NCBI RefSeq assembly: GCF_021654855.1
Contig: NZ_AP024202.1
Location: 248,001-312,000, forward strand
Direction of reading: 5' to 3'
Source: Thiomicrorhabdus immobilis
GTDB taxonomy: Bacteria; Pseudomonadota; Gammaproteobacteria; Thiomicrospirales; Thiomicrospiraceae
Length of the DNA stretch: 64,000 nucleotides
Shown here in pieces: positions 8,483 to 18,010 of this stretch (positions are counted from its first letter, which is position 1; every line of letters begins with the position of its first letter). The position numbers and the translations under genes were made by a program. The notes under the pieces were generated by a model, which was not told where the DNA came from, did no database searches, and was given only the letters and a program-made list of their open reading frames with translations.

Positions 8483-8830
8483 TTAAAATGTATTGATATA
8501 GTCTTTAAGTTCTTGTTCAACTGCAATACTTGCCGTTTTAATTTTGCTGAATAGTGAATCGAAATCGGCGGCATCATCGTTTTTAGCCTTTTGTTCCAAC
8601 TCAGCACAGAGCATCGATAAATTATTTGCACCGATATTCGCAGAACTTCCTTTTAATGAGTGCGCTTGAGATTGCACTGTAGCCGATGTCTTGCTGGCAA
8701 CGGCATCCTCAAGTTTAAAAAGGGTGTCAGGGGTGGATTCAAGATAGACGTTTAAAACTTCCTTGAGGTCATCGCCAATGATTTCTTTGAGCATGTCCAA
8801 GTTGCTGATATCAAGCTGCATGTTGGTCAT
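8483..8830 (-). CDS. Free-standing Hpt (histidine phosphotransfer) protein
   Basis: A 115-residue single-domain Hpt protein that would shuttle phosphate between the receiver of a hybrid kinase and a final response regulator. The phosphorylated residue should be His57 in AHSLKGSSANIG, the standard Hpt motif, within a four-helix bundle. I choose ATG 8830 because AAAGGA lies five bases upstream; a longer frame reaches back to 8992 but overlaps the upstream regulator and has no Hpt homology. It starts 22 bases after the receiver-GGDEF-EAL gene, and the hybrid kinase at 12571-14886 is a plausible donor. Confidence 0.88.
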   Translation of the reverse strand: MTNMQLDISNLDMLKEIIGDDLKEVLNVYLESTPDTLFKLEDAVASKTSATVQSQAHSLKGSSANIGANNLSMLCAELEQKAKNDDAADFDSLFSKIKTASIAVEQELKDYINTF

Positions 8831-8852
8831 ATTCCTTTTAGTAAATGTAAAA

Positions 8853-10931
8853 TTAGAGTGTGTTATATTTTTGTAGCCAAACAGTAAACTCATCTTTTGG
8901 CATAGGTTTACCGAATTTGTAGCCTTGCAAAATATTGCAATTATGAGACTGCAAAAAGGCTTGTTGCTCTTTTGTTTCAATGCCTTCGGCAACCACGGAA
9001 AGCTTCAAACTATCCGCCATGGCTAAAATGGTTTTGGCAATCGCCTGGCCTTCTTTGGTATCCAAGTTAATCACAAACGAACGGTCGATTTTTATGGTGT
9101 CGATAGGAAAGCTGTGTAAGTAAGCGAGTGATGAATATCCTGTACCAAAATCATCGATTGAAAGCGAAGCGCCAATCGCTTTGAGGCCATTCAAGATATT
9201 GATATTGGTCTCGGCATTACTCATCGCCAAGCTTTCCGTGATTTCCAGGTCAATGAAGTGAGCGGGTAAGGTCGTGTTGGTCACGACGTGTTGCACCAGT
9301 TCCATCAGGTTTGACTGGGTAAATTGGCGGCTGGATAAATTGATACCTATATGAAGTTCAGAATAACCCAAGGAGTGCCAAGTTTCAGTGTCTTTTACGG
9401 CGGTTTCCAGTACGAATTTACCAATTTCAATAATCATTCCAGTGCTTTCGGCGATAGGAATAAAGATACCAGGAGGGATAATGCCGCGTGATGGATGTCG
9501 CCACCGAACAAGAGCTTCAGAGCCTGTCGGTACCAGGGTGTTCGCATCTACCTGCGGCTGGTAGAACACTTCGATTTCATTGTTTTGCAACGCACGGCGC
9601 AAGTCATTTTCCAGGGCAAGAATATCTTGCGCGTTGTCATTCAACTCGGGTTTATAAAAGATAAATTGATTTCCGCCACGGGATTTTGCCGTAGTACGAG
9701 CGATATTGGCATTTTTGAGCAGTATTTCCGAGTTATCAGCATCATCAGGAAAGATTGAAATCCCAATGCTGTAGCTGATAAACAGCTCTTTTTGATCAAT
9801 AATGAATGGTGCGTTCAAATCCTGGGAAAAACGGTTCAGTAAAAGGTTCAATTCATGTTGAGATTGTAGGTTTGTAATCAATACAGCAAACTCATCACTG
9901 CCTAAACGAGCAACAAAATCACCCTCTCGGGTAATTCGACTTAATCTTTGCGCCAAAGAGGTTAATAGCTGGTCGCCTTGCTCTTGTCCCAGGTTCTCAT
10001 TAATCTGTTTAAAGCGGTCAATATCAAAAATGATGACGGCACTTAAACGTTGAGAAGATTGATTGGTCAAGTATTCATTTACCGTAGCGGTGAAGCTAGC
10101 CCGGTTAGGTAGTTCCGTGAGGCTATCGTGTTGAGATTGATATTGAATCAGAGATTCAGCCTTATGTAAGCGGCTTATATCCTGGGCAGAGCCAGTAATT
10201 TTAATGATTTGGTTGTCTCTGTCAAAGGTGACTTCACCCAAACACTCGATGTGTGTGAGATTACCATCATGTTGCAATATTCGGAAGCTGATTTGAATAT
10301 GAGACTGACCTTGACCCGCTTCTGCGATAGCTTGTTGAATAATCGGTTTATCTTTGGGCAGAATGTTAGATAAAAACTGTTCAAGGCTAATCCCCGTTTG
10401 TTTTGGGATTCCAAATAAGGCAAAAGCCGATTCGGAGCCAGACACTTCGTCGGTGGTGGCATCCCATTCCCAATATCCGAGTTTGGCGAGTTTTTGGGCA
10501 AAAATTAACTGGGACTGGCTACGGCGGAGTTTTTCCTCAATTTCGGAAGAGCGTAGCGCGTATTTCACACGCTGTGCCAGCAATTCCCAGTTAAGGGGTT
10601 TGGTTATAAAATCGGTTGCGCCAGAATCGAAGGCGAGTTCTATCGATTCGGTGTCTTCTAAGGAGGTGAGCATCAAAATAGGAACAGAGTGTTCTAATTC
10701 ATAATTTCGTATCGCTTTAATGGCCTCATAGCCATTCATTTCCGGCATCATGGCATCAAGCAGGATGAGATTGGGCTTGTTTTCAATATAACTGGAAAAC
10801 CCCTCTCTACCGTTTTTTGCATCAATAACCTGATAGCCATAATGTCGAAGTACTTTAGATACCGTTAAGCGTGTAACGGGATCGTCTTCAATAACCAGAA
10901 TAAGTGGTGGGTTAGCGGTTGTCGATAGCAT
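8853..10931 (-). CDS. Response regulator with PAS, GGDEF and EAL domains
   Basis: A 692-residue cytoplasmic regulator that could make or degrade cyclic di-GMP under phosphorylation control. The receiver (about 1-125) keeps the acidic pair (IEDDP), the phospho-acceptor in LILLDAMMPEMNG and the Lys of TKPL. A PAS/PAC-like sensor (about 145-255) follows. The GGDEF domain reads GSDEF instead of GGDEF but keeps the RxxD inhibitory site (REGD). The EAL domain (about 440-690) has a full catalytic set: EALVRW, NLSSRQF, EITES, DDFGTGYSS, KIDRSF, AEGIE. It is most likely a phosphodiesterase, possibly bifunctional. The adjacent Hpt gene suggests it sits at the end of a phosphorelay. Confidence 0.93.
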   Translation of the reverse strand: MLSTTANPPLILVIEDDPVTRLTVSKVLRHYGYQVIDAKNGREGFSSYIENKPNLILLDAMMPEMNGYEAIKAIRNYELEHSVPILMLTSLEDTESIELAFDSGATDFITKPLNWELLAQRVKYALRSSEIEEKLRRSQSQLIFAQKLAKLGYWEWDATTDEVSGSESAFALFGIPKQTGISLEQFLSNILPKDKPIIQQAIAEAGQGQSHIQISFRILQHDGNLTHIECLGEVTFDRDNQIIKITGSAQDISRLHKAESLIQYQSQHDSLTELPNRASFTATVNEYLTNQSSQRLSAVIIFDIDRFKQINENLGQEQGDQLLTSLAQRLSRITREGDFVARLGSDEFAVLITNLQSQHELNLLLNRFSQDLNAPFIIDQKELFISYSIGISIFPDDADNSEILLKNANIARTTAKSRGGNQFIFYKPELNDNAQDILALENDLRRALQNNEIEVFYQPQVDANTLVPTGSEALVRWRHPSRGIIPPGIFIPIAESTGMIIEIGKFVLETAVKDTETWHSLGYSELHIGINLSSRQFTQSNLMELVQHVVTNTTLPAHFIDLEITESLAMSNAETNINILNGLKAIGASLSIDDFGTGYSSLAYLHSFPIDTIKIDRSFVINLDTKEGQAIAKTILAMADSLKLSVVAEGIETKEQQAFLQSHNCNILQGYKFGKPMPKDEFTVWLQKYNTL

Positions 10932-11063
10932 GAAGAATTATGTTTTCCAAAGTTATGATGCGTATAGATTAGTTTAGCGATTTATACAGTGAATTAAAAT
11001 AAATAATCCAATGAATGGGTGTTTAATCCCATAAAGCTTAACTGAGATTAACTCTTGCTCAAT

Positions 11064-11501
11064 TCAAACTTCCAACCAAAATGTCACTGGGCCATCATTG
11101 GTCAATGAAACTTGCATGTCAGCCCCAAATTTACCCGTTTGGATGGAGGGGTGTTGTTGACGGCAATGTTCGACGAATTGATCGAAAAGCAGGGTGGCTA
11201 CCGCCGGTGATGCCGATGATGAAAAGCTGGGACGTAGCCCGCTTTTGGTATTGGCGGCTAAAGTGAATTGCGGCACCAATAATAGTTCCCCCTTTACCTG
11301 CTTCACGTTTAAGTTCATTTTGTCGTTTTCATCAGAAAAGAGTCGGTAGTTTAATAACTTATGAGTCATTTTTGTTATAGAGTCAATGTTGTCGTTCGGT
11401 TGAAATGCTGTCAAAACGACCAGGCCTGCTGATATTTCACCAACCGTTTTTTGTTCTACCTCAACTTTACCTTTCGTGACTCTTTGGATTAAACAGATCA
11501 T
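11064..11501 (-). CDS. dtd: D-aminoacyl-tRNA deacylase
   Basis: DTD hydrolyses D-amino acids and glycine wrongly attached to tRNA. The 145-residue product has the family motifs PQFTLAANTKSGLRPSFSSS and, at the C-terminus, the Gly-cisPro active-site motif TNDGPVTFW. I choose ATG 11501 (MICLIQRVTKGKV), one base past the stop of the upstream prolyl iminopeptidase; the frame extends 12 codons further but that part overlaps the neighbour and is not DTD-like. A one-mismatch copy of the window's 12-bp palindrome (ACCAGGCCTGCT, 11419-11430) lies inside the gene, coding AGLV. Confidence 0.95.
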   Translation of the reverse strand: MICLIQRVTKGKVEVEQKTVGEISAGLVVLTAFQPNDNIDSITKMTHKLLNYRLFSDENDKMNLNVKQVKGELLLVPQFTLAANTKSGLRPSFSSSASPAVATLLFDQFVEHCRQQHPSIQTGKFGADMQVSLTNDGPVTFWLEV

Positions 11502-11502
11502 C

Positions 11503-12459
11503 TTAACCAAGTAACTCCGCATACCATTCAGTTGCACTGACTAAGGCTTTAGCCGTTTCAGGTTCCATCGCAGAGTGGCCTGAATGATTACAGATAACCA
11601 GTTTTGAGTTCGGTAACGCTTTATGCAGTTCAAACGCTTGGTTAACCGGGCAAACCATATCATAGCGTCCATGAACAATGGTCATGGGAAGGTGGCTAAT
11701 GGAGCTGGCATTGTTGATTATTTGATTGGGTTCGATAAAGGCTTGATGTTGGAAATAATGACATTCGATTCTGGCCATAGCCAAAGCGTGGAACGGTTCC
11801 CCGAAATGGTTGACGGTGCTTTGATCGGTTTCAATATTTGAGGTACGACCTTCCCAGACAGACCAGGCCTCAGCGGCTCGCATACGGGCAACTTCGTTGT
11901 CGCTTGTCAATTGCTCATAATATGCCGCAATCATATCGTTACGTTTGTCAGGTTCTATCGGGGCAATAAAGTCCTCCCAGTATTCGGGGAAAAATGTATC
12001 CGCTCCCTTTTGGTAGAACCAGGCTAGGTCTTGGTCTCGGCATAAAAATATACCGCGCAAAATCAGACCTAAAATCCGTTCAGGATAGGTTTGCGCATAC
12101 AGTAGCGATAAGGTAGAGCCCCAAGAACCTCCAAACAGTAACCATTTATCAATCTGTAGATGACGACGGATCTTTTCAATGTCCTCAATCAGGTGAGCCG
12201 TTGTGTTATTGGTCAAACAGGCATGAGGTCTCGATTTACCACAGCCCCTTTGGTCAAACAAGACAATACGGTATACGGCAGGATCAAAGAACTGTCTATG
12301 AATCGGAGCATAACCACCACCCGGGCCACCATGTACAAACAGTACCGGAATTCCAAATGGGTTGCCGCACTCTTCAATATGTAATGTATGGGTGCTATCA
12401 ACTTGAAGACTGTGTTGGACAAAAGGTTCAATTGGGCTGTAAAGGTATTGAGCAAACAT
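11503..12459 (-). CDS. pip: Prolyl iminopeptidase (alpha/beta hydrolase, S33)
   Basis: A 318-residue cytosolic peptidase releasing N-terminal proline from peptides. The oxyanion motif HGGPGGG (about residues 43-49), DQRGCGKSRPH, the nucleophile Ser112 in GGSWGS, the Asp of GRYDMVCP and the His of GHSAMEPE match family S33. It is followed at one base by dtd, an operon pairing seen in other gammaproteobacteria. Start ATG 12459 gives the usual length. Confidence 0.93.
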   Translation of the reverse strand: MFAQYLYSPIEPFVQHSLQVDSTHTLHIEECGNPFGIPVLFVHGGPGGGYAPIHRQFFDPAVYRIVLFDQRGCGKSRPHACLTNNTTAHLIEDIEKIRRHLQIDKWLLFGGSWGSTLSLLYAQTYPERILGLILRGIFLCRDQDLAWFYQKGADTFFPEYWEDFIAPIEPDKRNDMIAAYYEQLTSDNEVARMRAAEAWSVWEGRTSNIETDQSTVNHFGEPFHALAMARIECHYFQHQAFIEPNQIINNASSISHLPMTIVHGRYDMVCPVNQAFELHKALPNSKLVICNHSGHSAMEPETAKALVSATEWYAELLG

Positions 12460-12521
12460 AGAATCTATAATCTTCCAGATTGAATATTGATTGTTATCAG
12501 TTTACTAGAAAAAATGCTTTT

Positions 12522-12574
12522 TTAAAGCGCTAAGCATCATAAGGCTTCAATTGAAAGGCTTCTTGGCGCTTTAA
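12522..12574 (-). terminator. Possible terminator of the hybrid kinase transcript
   Basis: GCGCTTTAA (12566-12574) pairs with TTAAAGCGC (12522-12530) around a 35-base loop that contains a further palindrome, TTCAATTGAA. Read on the minus strand it is followed by A- and T-rich sequence. The stem includes the kinase stop codon. The large loop makes this tentative. Confidence 0.35.
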
Positions 12575-14886
12575 GGGATCTCTTTTTTAGGTAAGAAATG
12601 TCTGAAAATGGCAATGAGTTTAGGCAGGTTAACAGGTTTGGTTAGGTATTCGTCCATGCCTGCAGAAACAAAACGTTCGCGATCTCCAGTCATCGCATTG
12701 GCGGTAAGTGCAACAATCGGTGTTAACCGGTTTTCTGAGTTTTGTTTTTCCCATAATCTAATCTGTTTGGTCGCTTCAATGCCATTTAAATTCGGCATGT
12801 TTTCATCCATTAGGATTAAGTCATAGTGTCGGTTTTTGACCGCTTCAATCGCTTGAAGCCCATCTTCGGCCAAGTCGAACGTTAAGCCTTGTTTTTTGAG
12901 GATAGCACTCATCAGTAATTGGTTGGTCTTATTGTCTTCTACCAATAAGATATGGCCATGATAATCTATGGCTTTATTGTCAAGTGCCACAGGTTTTTCA
13001 TTGATGGTGACGGTTTCGGCAGGAATGCTGAAGTAGAATCGACTGCCTTTGCCAAGAGTCGACTCCACCTTGAGTTCACCACCAAGCATACTGACTAATT
13101 TAGAGCTAATAGCTAATCCTAGGCCGGTTCCACCAAATTTGCGAGTAGTAGAGGTTTCTGCTTGAGAAAAAGCTTCGAAAATTCGCTCAACAGCATCTGG
13201 CGATATCCCAATCCCTTGGTCTTCCACTGAACAGTGAAGCAAGCCGTTGCTATAATCGATTTTTAAAGAAACCGACCTGTTGGCCTCGGTGAATTTGATT
13301 GCATTTGAGATTAAGTTTGAAAGCACTTGTTTGATTCTTAAAATATCGCTTTTTAGACCATTAGGCAAAGTTGGTGAAAGTATGATTGAAAATGAAATGT
13401 GTTTTTCACTGCAGCGGGCACGGAACAGATCCGCGGTGCTTGCAAACTCTTTACTTGGATTGAAAGCCACAGGGTCAATATCAAGTTTGCCACTCTCAAT
13501 TTTACTGAAGTCTAGAATATCATTGATAATGCCTAATAAAGAATGACTTGAATTATCAATCGTATTTAAATATTTGGTGCTTTCAGGGTCATGATGCTTA
13601 TCTTTCAGTAGTCCAATAAAACCAAGAATGGCGTTGAGTGGTGTGCGGATTTCATGTGACATATTCGCCAGGAATACCCCTTTGGCTTGAGTCGCCTCTA
13701 ATGCTCGGTTTTTCTGTTCCTGTAGGTCGGCGTTGATTCGTTCATTCTCAGAAATGTCAAACATGGAAATAATATAGCGATGGTATTTGTCGGATTTAAC
13801 GGCATTAATCTGAAAGGTGGTGATGCTGCCTTTATAGTCGATTTTGCATTTATGCGTTAAATTTGGGAACTCAATTAAGTAATCTATCCAGTTTCGGTCG
13901 TCGAATTGGTAGACCAGTCCAGGCTCCTTAACGAATAAGTCACATATACAGTTATAGTCCTCAGCAAAAGATTCTAGGGAGTCGTAGTCGGAGAATAGTT
14001 TGAAGAACCCGCCACTGGCATCAATGATTTTCACCCCGTCATTGACGATAATGATATTGGATTGCGAATCTAAAATATCTTGGGTGTAATCTTGATTGGT
14101 CTGAATTTGGTGGGTTGTGGTACGTATATTACGGCTTAATTTATAAAATCCTAAAAGGCCTAGTAGCAAAACGCTGATTGTCAAAGTCAGCTGAAGGTTT
14201 CGATATTGGTTTTTTTTCTCATTAACGATCTTCAAAGTCTGTTGAAAGTCGAGCTTGTTTTGGTAAAAGATATGGTTCGCATCTTCTTTAATGCGATGGA
14301 ATATGGGTTTGAAAAACTTAACTTGTAGTTTTAAGTCTGAAATCGCCTCGGCAAGCTCGGGAGATTGAGAATTTCTGAGGCTGTCGATATGTATCAATTG
14401 CTGGGTAAGTAGAGTGATTTTTTGATTGATGATATTAAATTTCGGCAAAATATCTGAATACGAGAAAGAAAATTTATTTAACAGTTTTGGCTGGTAAAAA
14501 AGGATTTCAAATTGCTCTTCGGTATTAGGTAAATTCAAATCAATCCGATGTTTATAGGTTCCACCTTGGTTAAGTATGCTAAGAACGTGTTCGATTTCCG
14601 CTTCTGATTCAAGGATTTCATTGGTGATAATTCTTCTCAAGTGAACGTTTGGAAAAGCCGCCATTTGGAAAAAGTTAGATTCGATTTTGTGAATTTCCAG
14701 AACAATTTCTTGGCCAAGAATATTTTCGACTTCTGAGTTTCTTACTTGGCGATCCAGGTCAGATATGAAGTTTGAGATGCTCAAGTTTAGAACAGCTTGC
14801 GAGCCAATCCCGATAATGAAAATAATCAAAAGCCAAAATAGGTTTTTGGGGGTTTGGTTGATGAGTTTGTTCGGTTTAGGTAGCAT
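12571..14886 (-). CDS. Hybrid sensor histidine kinase with C-terminal receiver
   Basis: A 771-residue inner-membrane sensor kinase. There are two membrane helices (about 15-37 and 232-250) around a periplasmic, helix-rich sensor region of about 195 residues. A cytoplasmic PAS-like segment follows. The HisKA motif NMSHEIRTPLNA has its phosphorylated His at residue 411; HATPase motifs NAIKF, EDQGIGI and GGTGLGLAIS are intact. The receiver has VEDNKTN, LILMDENMPNLNG and TKPV. Output must go through an Hpt protein, and a free one is encoded at 8483-8830. The solute-binding lipoprotein gene two bases upstream is probably its periplasmic ligand-binding partner. Confidence 0.93.
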   Translation of the reverse strand: MLPKPNKLINQTPKNLFWLLIIFIIGIGSQAVLNLSISNFISDLDRQVRNSEVENILGQEIVLEIHKIESNFFQMAAFPNVHLRRIITNEILESEAEIEHVLSILNQGGTYKHRIDLNLPNTEEQFEILFYQPKLLNKFSFSYSDILPKFNIINQKITLLTQQLIHIDSLRNSQSPELAEAISDLKLQVKFFKPIFHRIKEDANHIFYQNKLDFQQTLKIVNEKKNQYRNLQLTLTISVLLLGLLGFYKLSRNIRTTTHQIQTNQDYTQDILDSQSNIIIVNDGVKIIDASGGFFKLFSDYDSLESFAEDYNCICDLFVKEPGLVYQFDDRNWIDYLIEFPNLTHKCKIDYKGSITTFQINAVKSDKYHRYIISMFDISENERINADLQEQKNRALEATQAKGVFLANMSHEIRTPLNAILGFIGLLKDKHHDPESTKYLNTIDNSSHSLLGIINDILDFSKIESGKLDIDPVAFNPSKEFASTADLFRARCSEKHISFSIILSPTLPNGLKSDILRIKQVLSNLISNAIKFTEANRSVSLKIDYSNGLLHCSVEDQGIGISPDAVERIFEAFSQAETSTTRKFGGTGLGLAISSKLVSMLGGELKVESTLGKGSRFYFSIPAETVTINEKPVALDNKAIDYHGHILLVEDNKTNQLLMSAILKKQGLTFDLAEDGLQAIEAVKNRHYDLILMDENMPNLNGIEATKQIRLWEKQNSENRLTPIVALTANAMTGDRERFVSAGMDEYLTKPVNLPKLIAIFRHFLPKKEIP

Positions 14887-14888
14887 TG

Positions 14889-15728
14889 TTATTGAACCCT
14901 CTCGGCAATGGGTGTTATGTTTTTCAATGCGATTTGTAACTCTTCATCGGTTAAAAAGCCATACTCTGCAAACACCTCCAAACCATGTTTGCTACTGGCA
15001 AAGTTCATGAATTGGATGGTTAAATTAGGTTTTTTTGAGTAGGAGAGTAGGCTCATTTCTAATTTTTGAGGCTTTGCAATGGATTCGGGTAATAGAATGG
15101 CATCCATAAAGTCAGCGGTTTCAGGCCATTTTGTGGTGGCATACCAGTTCAATGCAACATCGGCATCTTGTTCTTTGATGGCACGAAAAATTCGATGTGA
15201 ATCCGTCGTGAAGTAGGTGGCGTTATCGTAAACCGCTTTCGTTAATCCGGCTTTATCTAGGATTGCTTTGGCATTTTTTCCTACCGCTCCAGATTCGGGT
15301 GAGGAGAGTACCACTGAATACTGTGGATTAGTGAGTTGCTTAAGATCATTGGTTAGGTGTTTTGGGTTGCCTTTAGCGACAACCAAGGCGATTCGGTTAT
15401 AACCGACAAATACTTTTTCTTGGAGAAGGGTTTCACCTTGCTTAAGGCTTTTAATTCGATAAGAATCTGTACCAGGGAAGAATATGTCCCCTTTCTTTTC
15501 CGCTTTAATCGTTTTATAGAGGAAGCCCGAACCACCTTGCTTGATGTCTATTTTTACCGAGTGTTGCTGTTCAAATTCTTTGGCCAATACACTTAATGGG
15601 CGGATCATGGTGATGCCGCTATAGATTGTTAAGTCGATGGTATTGTTATTGGTGGGGTTTTCAGGGGTGTCACATCCGCTTAATAAAGAAGAAGTCAGTA
15701 ACGCTAACAGTAAAAAATATTTACGCAT
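14889..15728 (-). CDS. Solute-binding lipoprotein (ModA/SBP_bac_11-like), probable kinase partner
   Basis: A 279-residue periplasmic binding protein of the type II fold, resembling ModA-like anion-binding proteins. The lipobox LLSGC puts the lipidated Cys at residue 19. Segments YSGITMIRPLSVLAKEFEQQ and QGGSGFLYKTI, and the serine-rich LSSPESGAVGKNAK, fit this family. There is no ABC permease or ATPase gene beside it; instead it is cotranscribed with the hybrid histidine kinase two bases downstream. That suggests it senses a ligand for the kinase rather than transporting it. The ligand cannot be read from the sequence. Confidence 0.85.
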   Translation of the reverse strand: MRKYFLLLALLTSSLLSGCDTPENPTNNNTIDLTIYSGITMIRPLSVLAKEFEQQHSVKIDIKQGGSGFLYKTIKAEKKGDIFFPGTDSYRIKSLKQGETLLQEKVFVGYNRIALVVAKGNPKHLTNDLKQLTNPQYSVVLSSPESGAVGKNAKAILDKAGLTKAVYDNATYFTTDSHRIFRAIKEQDADVALNWYATTKWPETADFMDAILLPESIAKPQKLEMSLLSYSKKPNLTIQFMNFASSKHGLEVFAEYGFLTDEELQIALKNITPIAERVQ

Positions 15729-15870
15729 CTGGTACGAAACCCTTAATGATTCGATAATAAACGGTTCTTCAACTTGTCTTTCAATATATCTTTTATATCC
15801 AAGAAAATGTCAGAAGATGAATTTTTATTCTATCACCTAAATTGTTAAGGTTTTTGGAATTTTAGGCATA

Positions 15871-15899
15871 AAAAAACCGGCTTAAAAGCCGGTTTTTTA
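15871..15899. terminator. Bidirectional terminator after typA
   Basis: AACCGGCTT (15876-15884) pairs with AAGCCGGTT (15886-15894) around a very tight loop, with A-run and T-run on either side. On the minus strand it ends the typA transcript and separates it from the solute-binding protein gene. Confidence 0.85.
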
Positions 15900-15917
15900 T
15901 TAAATTAATCTTAAAGA

Positions 15918-17738
15918 TTAACCTTTAGAACGACCTGCACGTTTACGTTCGTTTTCAGTTAATAACTTTTTACGAATACGTACGCTTTCAGGCGTTACTT
16001 CAACTAATTCATCATCATCGATAAATTCTAGAGCTTGCTCAAGAGAGAAACGAACTGGTGGTGTCAATGTTAAGGCTTCATCTGTACCAGAAGCACGCAT
16101 GTTGGTTAACTGCTTACCTTTGATAGGGTTTACCGTTAAGTCATTTGCGCGGCTATGAAGACCGATAACCATCCCTTCATAAATCTCTTCACCATGACCA
16201 ACGTATAAACGACCACGGTCTTGTAGGTTGAATAATGAGAATGCTAAAGCTTTACCGGTTTCCATCGAAATCAATACACCACGAGTTCTTTCACCAACCG
16301 TTCCTGCAAATTTAGGACCGTAATGAGAGAAACTTGAGAAGATTAAACCTTCACCCTGAGTTGCCGTCATGAATTCAGTACGGTAACCGATCAATCCACG
16401 TGAAGGGATGATGAAGTCGATACGTACACGACCGTGTCCGTCTGGAACCATGTCTTGCATTTCTGCTTTGCGTAAACCTAAACCTTCCATGATAGTTCCT
16501 TGCGCTTCTTCAGGAACATCAACCGTTAGGGTTTCGTAAGGTTCTTGCATCTCGCCATCCACTTCACGGAAGATAACTTCTGGACGAGAAATCCCCATTT
16601 CAAAACCTTCACGACGCATGGTTTCGATTAATACTGATAAGTGAAGTTCACCACGACCAGATACACGGAACTTGTTCGCATCTTCAGTGTCTTCAACACG
16701 TAGCGCCACGTTAGTTAACAATTCTTTGTCCAAACGCTCACGAATCTGACGAGAGGTCAGTAATTTACCTTCGCGACCAACAAACGGCGAGTTGTTAACC
16801 TGGAAAGTCATGCTTACAGTCGGTTCATCAATCGTTAATGCCGGTAACGCTTCAGGGTGGTTAGGATCACAAATCGTTTCTGAAATGTTTAGAGGGTCGA
16901 AGCCAGCGAATGCAACGATGTCACCCGCATGTGCTTCATCAATGTTAATACGCTCAAGACCGTGGAAACCAAATAGTTCACCCATCTTACCGTTACGAAT
17001 ATTACCTTTTGCATCGACAACACGAACCTGCATACCTACCTGTACCGAACCACGTTTAATACGTCCAGTACCGATAACACCTTTATAAGTATCATAGTCT
17101 AGAGAGATACACTGTAGCTGGAAAGGTCCGCCTAGATCAACGTCTGGTGGAGAAACTTTATCGATAATCGTTTGGAAAACAGGCTGCATGTCGCCTTCAC
17201 GAACGTCTTCATCGAAACCAGCAAAACCATTTAAACCAGAAGCGTAAAGCACATCAAAATCCATCTGCTCGTCTGTTGCACCTAGACGGTCAAACAGGTC
17301 AAAAGTCTGGTCTAAAACCCAGTCAGGACGTGCGCCAGGACGGTCGATCTTGTTGATAACAACAATCGGCTTTAGGCCTTGGGCTAGTGCTTTTTCAGTT
17401 ACAAAACGTGTTTGAGGCATAGGGCCTTCAACCGAGTCAACCAATAGTAAAACAGAGTCAACCATCGATAAGATACGTTCTACTTCACCACCAAAGTCGG
17501 CGTGGCCTGGAGTGTCTACAATGTTGATACGGTAATCATTCCACTTAACAGCGGTGTTTTTAGATAGGATGGTGATCCCACGCTCTTTTTCAAGATCGTT
17601 AGAATCCATCATACGCTCACCCATATCTTTACGTTCATCCAACGTACCAGATTGCTTTAATAGTTGGTCTACCAAGGTTGTTTTACCGTGGTCAACGTGG
17701 GCAATAATTGCGATATTGCGAATATGTTGAGTTGTCAT
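15918..17738 (-). CDS. typA: Translational GTPase TypA/BipA
   Basis: A 606-residue ribosome-associated GTPase involved in 50S assembly and stress adaptation. The G1 motif is [16 protein letters not shown]3 is [16 protein letters not shown], and [12 protein letters not shown] gives the G4 NKID. The C-terminal domain signature [17 protein letters not shown] is also present. I use ATG 17738 (MTTQHIRN) rather than the TTG one codon earlier; GAGAG lies about 8-12 bases upstream. The gene stands alone between a terminator and a 270-bp spacer. Confidence 0.96.
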   Translation of the reverse strand: MTTQHIRNIAIIAHVDHGKTTLVDQLLKQSGTLDERKDMGERMMDSNDLEKERGITILSKNTAVKWNDYRINIVDTPGHADFGGEVERILSMVDSVLLLVDSVEGPMPQTRFVTEKALAQGLKPIVVINKIDRPGARPDWVLDQTFDLFDRLGATDEQMDFDVLYASGLNGFAGFDEDVREGDMQPVFQTIIDKVSPPDVDLGGPFQLQCISLDYDTYKGVIGTGRIKRGSVQVGMQVRVVDAKGNIRNGKMGELFGFHGLERINIDEAHAGDIVAFAGFDPLNISETICDPNHPEALPALTIDEPTVSMTFQVNNSPFVGREGKLLTSRQIRERLDKELLTNVALRVEDTEDANKFRVSGRGELHLSVLIETMRREGFEMGISRPEVIFREVDGEMQEPYETLTVDVPEEAQGTIMEGLGLRKAEMQDMVPDGHGRVRIDFIIPSRGLIGYRTEFMTATQGEGLIFSSFSHYGPKFAGTVGERTRGVLISMETGKALAFSLFNLQDRGRLYVGHGEEIYEGMVIGLHSRANDLTVNPIKGKQLTNMRASGTDEALTLTPPVRFSLEQALEFIDDDELVEVTPESVRIRKKLLTENERKRAGRSKG

Positions 17739-17836
17739 CAAATGGCTCTCTATTTTACGAGTGGTTTCTTAGACTTAGATAATCCAGATAAGATTTTAAG
17801 AGGATTGTGTAGGTTTTAAGAATTAAAAAAGAGGGT

Positions 17837-17842
17837 ATTATA
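17837..17842 (-). promoter_or_regulatory. Candidate -10 element for typA
   Basis: On the minus strand this reads TATAAT, about 95 bases before the typA ATG. No good -35 hexamer stands 16-18 bases away, so the assignment is weak. The rest of the 17739-18010 spacer is AT-rich and holds a 9-bp inverted repeat (17924-17932 with 17972-17980). Confidence 0.35.
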
Positions 17843-18010
17843 ATGAAATTAAACGGAATTTATAGGAAATTGATGAATTTTATTTATAGAACTTGTTAAT
17901 AAGATTAATCACTTAGCGGATTTTGAACTTACCGACTGGTTTGGAATTGCGTTGTATCGATAAAATAATCAGTAAGTTCAGATACTGTGTCTTGAGTTAG
18001 GGAGGAGGTT

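Noticed and set aside
8831-8992. Longer version of the Hpt protein starting at 8992
   Set aside because: The extra 54 codons overlap the upstream regulator, lack domain similarity, and ATG 8830 has a good ribosome binding site.
11862-11873. ACCAGGCCT half copy in pip, and weaker matches at 20782, 29432, 39288, 58473 and 61229
   Set aside because: Only 8 to 10 of 12 bases match. They may be decayed copies, but I left them out of the count.
14889-15728. Reading the solute-binding lipoprotein as part of an ABC transporter
   Set aside because: No permease or ATPase gene is adjacent; its close partner is the hybrid kinase.
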